DNA of 5,496 nt from Spirochaetaceae bacterium (GTDB lineage Bacteria; Spirochaetota; Spirochaetia; Treponematales; Breznakiellaceae). Of this stretch, positions 1-5,496 are shown in pieces (position 1 is the first letter of the stretch; every line of letters starts with the position of its first letter). Made by a program: the position numbers and the translations under genes. Where the stretch lies: the NCBI GenBank assembly GCA_031258335.1, contig JAIRMY010000227.1:1-5496 (forward strand). Reading direction: 5' to 3'. The notes under the pieces are model-generated. The model was given only the letters and a program-made list of their open reading frames with translations, ran no database searches and was not told the DNA's origin.

Positions 1-1
1 G

Positions 2-193
2 CCGACGGTTCGGGCGCCGCCGACGGTTCAGGCGCCGCCGACGGTTCAGGCGCCGCCGCCGACGGTTCAGGCGATGCCGCCGACGGTTCAGGCGATGCCG
101 CCGACGGTTCAGGCGATGCCGCCGACGGTTCAGGCGATGCCGCCGACGGTTCAGGCGCCGCCACCGGTTCAAACGCCGCCGACGGTTCAAACG
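2..193 (+). repeat. In-frame tandem repeat encoding (M)PPTVQA units
   Basis: The DNA unit ccgccgacggttcaggcg (18 bp, PPTVQA) recurs with almost no variation. 18-bp copies lie at 17-34 and 35-52; 53-73 is a 21-bp copy with an extra ccg; 74-94, 95-115, 116-136 and 137-157 are four identical 21-bp copies with an extra atg (MPPTVQA). Diverged copies PPPVQT (158-175) and PPTVQT (176-193) follow, then PPEQA-like units. A partial copy (PTVRA) starts the window, so the array continues upstream. All units are multiples of 3, so gain or loss of copies keeps the reading frame. The near identity of the 21-bp copies, including silent positions, points to recent expansion. Confidence 0.93.
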
Positions 194-883
194 CCGCCAC
201 CTGAACAGGTAACCTCGCTTGAGCAAGAACTACCGCCTGAACAGGCGATCCCACCGGAGCAAGCGCTACCGCCTGAAGAAAAGGAGCCGCAGGAACAAAA
301 GCGAAAAAAACCTGTTTTTACGCTCAGTGCCGGTGCGGGTATGCTTATAGGTGGGAACTTAGGGGGCGGCATTTCCACCGAAAACGGTAAACTTGATATT
401 GTAAAACTTCCCTATTTTGGCGGTGGTGGCTTCCTATTTTTTGACGCGACGTATGGGGAAATATCAGTGGCTTTTTTTGGCGGCGGTGGAAATCTGGCCT
501 GGTTCGTAGACCTGAATATCGGTTTGCTTGGCAGGTATCCGTTTGTAATCAATGACAAATTATCTATTTCCCCGTTGCTAGGCATTGATTACCAAACAAC
601 TCTTTCGGCAAAATTCAATGACGGCGCCGACATAGATTACTCTACCTTCATTAACAGGAGGGGAAAAATAGCCATTGATCTTAGCGCATTGTGGTTCAAA
701 TTCGGCGGTGGTTTGGATTATGTGATAACCCAAAAGATTTATGCACGAATCGAGACGCTGTACGGACTAAGAATCGCAAACAGATTCGAGGAGAATGTGA
801 AAACCTTTAGTACGAGAGATGGCGTGAAAACACAGTTAGGGCATGGACTAACCGTAAAACTAGCTGTTGGCTATAAATTTTAA
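2..883 (+). CDS. Predicted outer-membrane beta-barrel protein with proline-rich N-terminal repeat region (5' end outside window)
   Basis: The reading frame is open to the left edge, so the true start and any signal peptide lie upstream; the first in-window ATG (74) is inside the repeat and is not credible. Visible part: 293 residues. Residues 1-103 are a proline/glutamine-rich stretch: PPTVQA-type repeats, then degenerate PPEQA units, then a charged segment (EEKEPQEQKRKK). Residues 104-293 look like a small outer-membrane barrel: alternating polar/hydrophobic strands, aromatic- and glycine-rich turns (FGGGGF, FGGGGN, FGGGLDY), and a C-terminal strand ending VGYKF. A terminal Phe is typical of proteins inserted by the BAM complex. 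About 190 residues would suit roughly eight strands. The proline-rich part may be a rigid periplasmic or surface-exposed linker (inference). No specific function is recognised. It converges on mutS2 and ends just before a terminator hairpin. Confidence 0.8.
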   Translation, partial: PTVRAPPTVQAPPTVQAPPPTVQAMPPTVQAMPPTVQAMPPTVQAMPPTVQAPPPVQTPPTVQTPPPEQVTSLEQELPPEQAIPPEQALPPEEKEPQEQKRKKPVFTLSAGAGMLIGGNLGGGISTENGKLDIVKLPYFGGGGFLFFDATYGEISVAFFGGGGNLAWFVDLNIGLLGRYPFVINDKLSISPLLGIDYQTTLSAKFNDGADIDYSTFINRRGKIAIDLSALWFKFGGGLDYVITQKIYARIETLYGLRIANRFEENVKTFSTRDGVKTQLGHGLTVKLAVGYKF

Positions 884-889
884 AACATA

Positions 890-931
890 GTCGCCGCTCC
901 ACCCGAAAAAGGCAGGGCGGCGGTAGTTTTT
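890..931 (+). terminator. Likely Rho-independent terminator between convergent genes
   Basis: cgccgctc (892-899) pairs with gggcggcg (915-922): eight pairs, one a G-U. Two further wobble pairs (890/924, 891/923) extend the stem, with a 15-nt loop between. Five T follow at 927-931. The hairpin starts 7 nt after the stop codon of the outer-membrane protein gene. Read on the minus strand, the same stem is followed within a few bases by TTTT, so it may also stop mutS2 transcripts, more weakly. Confidence 0.65.
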
Positions 932-949
932 CCGGCCCCACGCCCCTAC

Positions 950-965
950 TGTTTCACGTGAAACA
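950..965. other. parS centromere site 1 (ParB binding)
   Basis: TGTTTCACGTGAAACA is a perfect 16-bp palindrome and matches the conserved bacterial parS consensus (TGTTNCACGTGAAACA) at every position. Chromosomal ParB binds such sites, loads onto DNA as a CTP-dependent clamp and spreads, directing origin segregation with ParA and SMC. The site lies in the intergenic region between two convergent genes. The parA and parB genes are not in this window. Confidence 0.9.
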
Positions 966-985
966 ATTCTAATCCGATGACACTT

Positions 986-1009
986 GGTATGTTTCACGTG
1001 AAACATACC
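986..1009. other. parS centromere site 2 (24-bp perfect palindrome)
   Basis: The core TGTTTCACGTGAAACA (990-1005) is identical to the first site and matches the parS consensus fully. Here the palindrome is extended by ggta on the left (986-989) and tacc on the right (1006-1009), giving 24 bp of perfect dyad symmetry. Its centre is 40 bp from that of the first site, close to four helical turns. The site ends 13 bp before the mutS2 stop codon. Confidence 0.92.
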
Positions 1010-1022
1010 GCAACCCTGTGGC

Positions 1023-3395
1023 TCACTGCCGTAAGGTGACTTCCGTCCTGCCAAAACCGCCGAAATCTGGGTGTGAAAAATGAAAATCCTCCACTATGCT
1101 TTGGTCTTTCAGGTAGTCGTGTATACCACGCTGCAAAATGCCGTCTCCCTTGCCGTGCACCACAGAAAATTCTTTCAGCCCTAAAACCAACGCGGAATCT
1201 ATATGCCGTTGCAGCGCGTCTATGGCATCGGCCAGACGCATACCGCGCACATTCAGTTCCGGCGGTATAGAATTTGTGGGCAAACTATAATCTACGCTTG
1301 CCGGTGCCAGCCTCACGGCGTTTTGCGGGGGATTTTCCGCTACAAGCTCCGTTTCAGGAAAGACCATAGCCACCGAACCTATTTCCACCACCCAATAGCC
1401 TTTTTTTGCTGGGCGGCGTACCTTACCCCGCAGCTTCCCGTCCCCGGCTAGCACGGCAAGACCCGGATGTATCGCGGTATAGACGGGTACGGCATCGTCT
1501 CCTGTAACGGTCTTTTCTTGCCGGCTAAGTTCTGTCTTCTCCGCTTTAAGGCTATCTGTTTCCCTGTCAACAACCTCGTCAAGTTCTTGTAAAAAATCCT
1601 TTACCTTGAGGGTTTTTTCACGGCTCAACTCACCTTCTTTTACTTCACGCACAAGATTTTCAAGCGTTTTACGGCTTTGATCCAGCAGGCGGCGCAAGTT
1701 CTCTATAGAGCCGCTTTTTAACTCCGCCTCTTTCTGGCGCAGGCGTAGTTCCCGTAGTCCTAGCTCACGCCGTTCTTCAGCCAAACGTTGTTTTTCCAGC
1801 GCCAGTTCCCGCAAGCCTTCTTCAGCAGCGCTGTATTTTTCTTTTAGTCTGGCAATCAGCGCGGAGACATTTCCGCGCCCTTCGTCAAGATTGACTCGCG
1901 CCCTATCTACAAGTTCAACTGGAAATCCGCAGCGCAGGCTTATATCCAAGGCGCGGCTTTCGCCGGGCAGCCCCATAACAACACGGTACGAGGGACTCAA
2001 AGTAGCCGGGTCAAATTCCACAGAGGCGTTCTCAACACGGGTGTTCGAAAAAGCATAGTTTTTCAATGCCCCGTGGTGCGTCGTCACTATGCAAAAACTG
2101 TTTTTCTCCAAAATACTATCGAGTATCGCCATCGCTATGGCCCCGCCTTCGGCAGGATCGGTTCCGGCGCATAACTCATCGAGCAGGACAAGGGAATTTT
2201 TCCCCGCGTTTTTCAGTATAGAGGCTATAGCGCTTATATGCGCCGAAAAAGTCGACAGCGACTTTTCCAAAGATTGGTCATCGCCTATATCGGCAAACAC
2301 GCCTTCAAAAACCGGCAGGCGGCTTCCTTCGGCAAGCGGCAGGGCAATGCCTGCCTGATTCATCAGCGCAAAGAGTCCCACCGTCTTGAGCGCCGCGGTC
2401 TTGCCTCCCGCGTTAGGCCCGCTGATCACGAGGACACGCGCAGTCATTAACAGATCAATGGGAACAGCCTTGCTGCCAAGCAATGGATGACGCGCCTCCC
2501 TCAGCATAATCACGTGGTCTTGCCCGCCATCGTCTGGCGGCAAAAATATACCCCTCGTATCGTTCGAGTAACGCGCTCGTGCCCTCAGCGTTTCTAAAAA
2601 AATTATCTTTTCATGGAACAAGGCGAGCGCCTCTCTTTCAGCGGCTATTTTCATCGTCAGCTCGCGGAGTATACGTCTCACTTCTGCCTCAAAATGCCGC
2701 TGTTCGATAACAAGCTGGTTATTCTTTTCAATGACTTCCTCCGGTTCAATGAAAAGCGTCTGTCCACTTGCCGAAACCTCATGGACTATACCCCGTATCC
2801 TCCCCTTGAACTGATGTTTAAGCGCTATGACCAGCCTTCCGTTACGTTGGGAGGGTAAATCCGATTGAAGCATACGCCGCGTACTATCGTTGTTCGTATA
2901 CGATGCGCTTATCGCCTGCAATTCCCTGTTTATAGCGGCTATCCGCTCCTTTATCACCCTGAGCTCAGGCAAATCACGGAGCTTGCCGTCTTTGTCCAAA
3001 ACACGAAAGACTTCCGACTCAACAGCGGAGCAATCCGGTATCCCCGATGCGGCATCTAAATCACCCAGCCAGCGGAGCAGGGCGCGGCCTTCCCTCACAA
3101 AGCCGCCTATGGCAAAGGCATTTTCTATGCCTAACGCCGCCCCTTCCACGTTCAAAACCGGAAGCGTTTCTCCTATGCTTGGAAGCCGGCCCTGAGGTTC
3201 CACATCGCCGCTTGTAATCCGCGATACGATGGCTTGTGCCCCCTGTTTGATACGATTTACGTTATCACCGCAACCCGGCGTTTCTTGCAGTATACGCGCC
3301 TGCGCCTCGTTACTACGGGCGCAGTTGGCAACACGTTCACGTACAACATCAAATTCCAAAAGTTTAATTGTTTTTTCGTCCGTTTTTTCGTTCAT
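1023..3395 (-). CDS. mutS2: Endonuclease MutS2 (MutS-family ATPase with Smr domain)
   Basis: 790 residues, the usual full length for MutS2. The ATG at 3395-3393 gives MNEKTDEKTIKLLEFD, the typical MutS2 N-terminus; an in-frame TTG at 3431 would add 12 atypical residues. Order of parts: MutS core (about 1-310); ATPase with Walker A GPNAGGKT (326-333), family signature STFSAH (381-386), Walker B LVLLDE (D406, E407) and a TTHHG motif; a coiled-coil clamp rich in Glu, Arg and Leu (about 500-625); a KOW-like beta segment; C-terminal Smr domain (about 713-790) with LNVRG (714-718) and HGKGDG (747-752). It lacks the mismatch-recognition domain of MutS1, as expected. In other bacteria MutS2 suppresses homologous recombination (Helicobacter) or splits collided ribosomes (Bacillus); which applies here is unknown. 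The Smr motif, normally LDxRG, has Asn715 in place of Asp. No Shine-Dalgarno sequence is visible before the start. It is divergent from galM with a 41-bp gap. Confidence 0.96.
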   Translation of the reverse strand: MNEKTDEKTIKLLEFDVVRERVANCARSNEAQARILQETPGCGDNVNRIKQGAQAIVSRITSGDVEPQGRLPSIGETLPVLNVEGAALGIENAFAIGGFVREGRALLRWLGDLDAASGIPDCSAVESEVFRVLDKDGKLRDLPELRVIKERIAAINRELQAISASYTNNDSTRRMLQSDLPSQRNGRLVIALKHQFKGRIRGIVHEVSASGQTLFIEPEEVIEKNNQLVIEQRHFEAEVRRILRELTMKIAAEREALALFHEKIIFLETLRARARYSNDTRGIFLPPDDGGQDHVIMLREARHPLLGSKAVPIDLLMTARVLVISGPNAGGKTAALKTVGLFALMNQAGIALPLAEGSRLPVFEGVFADIGDDQSLEKSLSTFSAHISAIASILKNAGKNSLVLLDELCAGTDPAEGGAIAMAILDSILEKNSFCIVTTHHGALKNYAFSNTRVENASVEFDPATLSPSYRVVMGLPGESRALDISLRCGFPVELVDRARVNLDEGRGNVSALIARLKEKYSAAEEGLRELALEKQRLAEERRELGLRELRLRQKEAELKSGSIENLRRLLDQSRKTLENLVREVKEGELSREKTLKVKDFLQELDEVVDRETDSLKAEKTELSRQEKTVTGDDAVPVYTAIHPGLAVLAGDGKLRGKVRRPAKKGYWVVEIGSVAMVFPETELVAENPPQNAVRLAPASVDYSLPTNSIPPELNVRGMRLADAIDALQRHIDSALVLGLKEFSVVHGKGDGILQRGIHDYLKDQSIVEDFHFSHPDFGGFGRTEVTLRQ

Positions 3396-3436
3396 AGTTG
3401 ATATTTTGCGCAAAGTTATATAACTTAGCAAGCATT
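3396..3436. promoter_or_regulatory. Divergent mutS2/galM promoter region with 14-bp palindrome
   Basis: Only 41 bp separate the two start codons. The middle holds a perfect palindrome, aagttatataactt (3413-3426). Because it is symmetric, it offers a -10-like TATAAC to both strands (3419-3424 on +, 3420-3415 on -). On the + strand TTGATA at 3398-3403 resembles a -35 box, with a short 15-bp spacer. Both transcripts would then have leaders of only about 5-15 nt, in line with the absence of a Shine-Dalgarno sequence before either gene. The palindrome could instead be an operator. The promoter assignment is inference. Confidence 0.45.
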
Positions 3437-4459
3437 ATGAGTATTTCCCAAAAATCCCTTGTATCCGGCGAAAAAATCACCTTGTCCACGCTTTCCGAGG
3501 AAGGTATCTCCCTAACGCTTTCACCTTTGGGGGCTTCTGTGGTATCGCTCGTTATCCCGTCACCTAAAAAGGGGGCTTGCGACATCTGCCTCGGTTATTC
3601 CACGCCCGAAGCGTACACCCAGGATACTACTTTTCAGGGTGCGACTATAGGCCGTTTTGCCAACCGTATCAGCGGTTGCGCCTTTACGCTCAACGGCAAA
3701 ACTTACCGGCTCTACGACAACGACGGCGGTAATTCCCTGCACGGCGGCAGGCGTAATTTTTCTAGGCGCGTCTGGGAATCCTATCTCCTCTCAGCGGACA
3801 ACGGTTCATTCGTAACGTATAAACTTGACAGCATCGAGGGCGACGAAGGCTATCCCGGAAGACTCAAGGCTTCCGTAACGTACGGACTCACTAAATCCCA
3901 TGAGTTTATCGCTGAATACAATGCCGAACTTGACGCGCCAAGCCCTGTGAACCTTACAAACCACACCTACTTTAACCTTGCCGGAGAAGGTTCTGGCGAC
4001 ATACTTTCCCACAGGATGCGTATCTATGCTTCGTCGTATGTTGAGGTTGATGCCCGACTCATACCCACAGGACGCTTACTGCCTGTCGCCGACGGCCCTT
4101 TCGACTTCCGTGAACAAAAAACTATAGGCCGAGACATTGCCGCCACGGAAAACGGCTATGATCACTGCTTTATAATAGACGGCAAACCGGGGACGCTACG
4201 CCCCTGCGCCGAAGTATACGAAGAAAGCTCCGGTATAATGGTGGAAGTTTCTACAACGCATCCCGGCTGCCAACTGTACACAGGCAACTTCCTTAACGGT
4301 CTGACCGGTAAACATGGCTCAGTCTACAACAAATACGCCGGATTCTGCCTCGAAACCCAGCATCTGCCGGACTCGCCCAACCGCCCCGAATTTCCTTCAG
4401 CAATATTTGGCCACGACCGCCCTTACCACGAAAAGACAGTATTCAAGTTTTCGTGGTAA
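3437..4459 (+). CDS. galM: Aldose 1-epimerase (mutarotase)
   Basis: 340 residues, the normal size for GalM. The enzyme interconverts alpha and beta anomers of hexoses such as galactose and glucose, feeding the Leloir pathway and sugar uptake; no signal peptide is visible, so it is probably cytoplasmic. The family landmarks are all present: GRFANRI near residues 71-77; the catalytic histidines in NSLHGG (His102) and NLTNHTYFNLAG (His176); GYDHCF; and the catalytic base in CLETQHLPDSPN (Glu306). These correspond to His96, His170 and Glu304 of Lactococcus GalM. The start at ATG 3437 gives MSISQKSLVSGEKI; an in-frame TTG at 3398 would add 13 residues running back through the palindrome to within 2 bp of the mutS2 start, and is less likely. 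No Shine-Dalgarno is seen. No galK, galT or sugar transporter gene lies in the window, so its substrate cannot be narrowed from context. Its last codons form one arm of a long inverted repeat. Confidence 0.95.
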   Translation: MSISQKSLVSGEKITLSTLSEEGISLTLSPLGASVVSLVIPSPKKGACDICLGYSTPEAYTQDTTFQGATIGRFANRISGCAFTLNGKTYRLYDNDGGNSLHGGRRNFSRRVWESYLLSADNGSFVTYKLDSIEGDEGYPGRLKASVTYGLTKSHEFIAEYNAELDAPSPVNLTNHTYFNLAGEGSGDILSHRMRIYASSYVEVDARLIPTGRLLPVADGPFDFREQKTIGRDIAATENGYDHCFIIDGKPGTLRPCAEVYEESSGIMVEVSTTHPGCQLYTGNFLNGLTGKHGSVYNKYAGFCLETQHLPDSPNRPEFPSAIFGHDRPYHEKTVFKFSW

Positions 4460-4460
4460 G
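4422..4460. repeat. 13-bp perfect inverted repeat over the galM stop codon
   Basis: cttaccacgaaaa (4422-4434) and ttttcgtggtaag (4448-4460) are exact reverse complements separated by 13 nt. As RNA this would form a stable 13-bp hairpin containing the galM stop codon (4457-4459). No T-run follows on either strand, so it is not a classical terminator. Its place at the meeting point of two convergent genes (galM and the sigma-like gene, 26 bp apart) suggests a role in 3'-end formation or transcript stability, which is inference. Confidence 0.7.
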
Positions 4461-4485
4461 CGCCGCCGTAATACGCCTGTCCCGT

Positions 4486-5328
4486 TTACAGTATTAGGTT
4501 ATTATGCGCCATCTTGTTTTTTATCTGCGCCCACCTGGAATCTATCGTCCCTTTGGGGATTCCCAGCACCCTCGCCAAGTTGTTGTTTGTCGCTTCTATA
4601 TGCGTGAATTTAAGCTGTTCACGCAGGTTAATCAAACGCCGCCTGCCCTGTTCCAACCGCCGGGAAACCTGCCCATATAGCGGCCAGCTTTCTTTTTTCT
4701 CGGCAAGCTGTCTTTCATAGTTAATACATCGGTAATGTAAACTATGACTGTACCGTATGAGCCGCCGCAGCTTTTCAATTTTTTTAAACTGTAAACAGTG
4801 CAGTGTATCCACCATATTACACAGAATCTCATACCCTATGCCGACTGCGGGCGCGGCCTTATACAACAATTCCTCAGACACATAGTAATACGATTTTAGC
4901 AGCACAAGCAAAATGTAATTCGGCTCTGTTGCATGATAATTACTAGGCAATTCCACGGTATCTTCGTACGCTGGTCCAGGGTCATAGAGCATCAATTCCC
5001 TGTCTAGCGTCTCACGGTAGCTATTTTCGGCATCGGCGTGATTCTTTTTCTTCTGCCGGTAAGACTTGTACGCAAAACGGAGCGTCGTAGCCACATAAGC
5101 GTCAAACGAGGACACCCCCTCATCATAACGGTCTATAGCCCGCCGCATAACCGGATAAAACCAGCACAAAAAGTCGGTCCGGTCGTCTTTTGAAGCAAAA
5201 TACAACCCATATTTACAGTCAAAGCTGTCCAAAAAATGTTTAAACATATACGCCTCAAGTTCGCGCGCACCTATCTCCTTAGCCTTATAGCGCCGGTAAA
5301 AGGCCGTCAACGGATAATCATCACTCAT
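4486..5328 (-). CDS. Divergent sigma-70-like protein (region-2-like segment plus C-terminal HTH)
   Basis: 280 residues, soluble, no signal peptide. I do not recognise a named family. Residues about 50-95 resemble sigma-70 region 2: VMRRAIDRYDEG, SSFDAYVATTLR, then a basic KSYRQKKK, comparable to the 'AIDRFD..rG..FSTYA..wIR' pattern of sigma factors. Residues 248-273 resemble the region 4.2 helix-turn-helix: NNLARVLGIPKGTIDSRWAQ, then KNKM, as in 'EIA..LGIP.GTV.SR'. Between them lie about 150 residues with an acidic, Tyr-rich part (about 108-150) and a basic, helical, probably coiled-coil part (about 180-240), which do not look like ordinary region 3 or 4.1. It may be a highly divergent sigma factor or a DNA-binding regulator built from sigma parts. 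The ATG at 5328-5326 is well supported by a strong Shine-Dalgarno sequence. It converges with galM and is probably transcribed alone. That the protein is real is very likely; its function is inferred. Confidence 0.8.
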   Translation of the reverse strand: MSDDYPLTAFYRRYKAKEIGARELEAYMFKHFLDSFDCKYGLYFASKDDRTDFLCWFYPVMRRAIDRYDEGVSSFDAYVATTLRFAYKSYRQKKKNHADAENSYRETLDRELMLYDPGPAYEDTVELPSNYHATEPNYILLVLLKSYYYVSEELLYKAAPAVGIGYEILCNMVDTLHCLQFKKIEKLRRLIRYSHSLHYRCINYERQLAEKKESWPLYGQVSRRLEQGRRRLINLREQLKFTHIEATNNNLARVLGIPKGTIDSRWAQIKNKMAHNNLIL

Positions 5329-5333
5329 ATTTT

Positions 5334-5339
5334 CCTCCT
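5334..5339 (-). promoter_or_regulatory. Strong Shine-Dalgarno for the sigma-like gene
   Basis: On the minus strand AGGAGG (in the context taggaggaaaat) lies 5 nt before the ATG at 5328. It fixes this start and contrasts with mutS2 and galM, which have no such site. Confidence 0.9.
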
Positions 5340-5496
5340 AGAATGTGATTACCCATTCTGTCATTCTTTTATCCAAACCGCTAATTTTTCTTTACTTTTC
5401 CGCCGTTTTTTCAAACATTTGTCATATCTTGCTCCAGCGAATTCGTATTTCTCCCACCCCATTGACAATCTTTCACAAAAATGGCAAAGTTAAGCG
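5340..5496. other. Upstream region of the sigma-like gene; no gene supported
   Basis: On the minus strand a small hairpin (agaatg 5340-5345 with cattct 5354-5359, 8-nt loop) directly abuts the Shine-Dalgarno sequence and could modulate its access. No convincing -35/-10 pair for the minus-strand gene was found. On the + strand a consensus TTGACA occurs at 5462-5467, but the expected -10 position (about 5485-5490) reads poorly. An ATG at 5481 (MAKLS) runs off the edge with no Shine-Dalgarno sequence, so a further + strand gene cannot be judged from here. Confidence 0.4.

Noticed and set aside
74..76. ATG as the start of the outer-membrane protein
   Set aside because: The frame is open and repeat-bearing upstream to the window edge, there is no Shine-Dalgarno sequence, and this start would give no signal peptide.
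2..193. Tandem repeats as a CRISPR array
   Set aside because: Units are adjacent without unique spacers and encode a regular in-frame peptide.
860..1054. Minus-strand 64-codon frame containing MFHVKH
   Set aside because: This peptide is simply parS read as codons. The frame overlaps the ends of two real genes, has no homology that I recognise, and crosses the terminator.
3333..3348. Third parS-like sequence around ttcacgtacaac in mutS2
   Set aside because: Only about 11 of 16 positions match and the central CACGTG is broken; it is explained by mutS2 coding sequence.
1073..3423. Several plus-strand frames of 64-101 codons opposite mutS2
   Set aside because: They are antisense shadows of a strongly supported full-length gene, with no recognisable domains or start signals.
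4314..4607. Plus-strand frame across the galM/sigma-like junction
   Set aside because: It overlaps two confident genes in another frame or strand and has a low-complexity Ser/Pro/Thr composition typical of shadow frames.
5481..5496. ATG (MAKLS) running off the right edge
   Set aside because: Five codons without a Shine-Dalgarno sequence cannot support a gene call.

Overview
The window looks like a piece of a spirochaete chromosome, most likely a Treponema-type organism of moderate (roughly 50%) GC. This is an inference from the style of the outer-membrane protein, the MutS2 and GalM sequences and the unusual sigma-like protein; no single marker proves it. Two perfect parS centromere sites place it on a ParB-segregated replicon and suggest, without proving it, that it lies in the origin-proximal part of the chromosome.

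Layout, left to right. (1) 2-883, + strand: the 3' part of a gene for a predicted outer-membrane beta-barrel protein. Its N-terminal part is a long proline-rich tandem repeat, and its start lies upstream of the window. (2) 884-1022: a convergent intergenic island holding a likely bidirectional terminator and two parS sites whose centres are 40 bp apart. (3) 1023-3395, - strand: full-length mutS2 (790 aa) with ATPase, coiled-coil clamp, KOW-like and Smr domains. (4) 3396-3436: a 41-bp divergent gap with a perfect 14-bp AT-rich palindrome and no Shine-Dalgarno sequence for either flanking gene. (5) 3437-4459, + strand: a complete aldose 1-epimerase gene, galM, whose stop codon lies inside a 13-bp perfect inverted repeat. 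(6) 4486-5328, - strand: a 280-aa protein with a sigma-70 region-2-like N-terminal half and a region-4-like C-terminal helix-turn-helix, preceded by a strong Shine-Dalgarno sequence. (7) 5329-5496: the upstream region of that gene; no further gene is supported there.

The genes do not form one pathway. MutS2 acts in recombination control and/or rescue of collided ribosomes, GalM in hexose metabolism, the first gene at the cell envelope, and the last probably in transcription. The genes alternate in direction, so each is probably transcribed on its own. The most notable items are the parS pair in the mutS2 3' region, the divergent sigma-like protein, the variable-looking proline repeat, and an Asp-to-Asn change in the Smr LDxRG motif of MutS2. 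I see no CRISPR array, tRNA, rRNA, insertion sequence or defence system.
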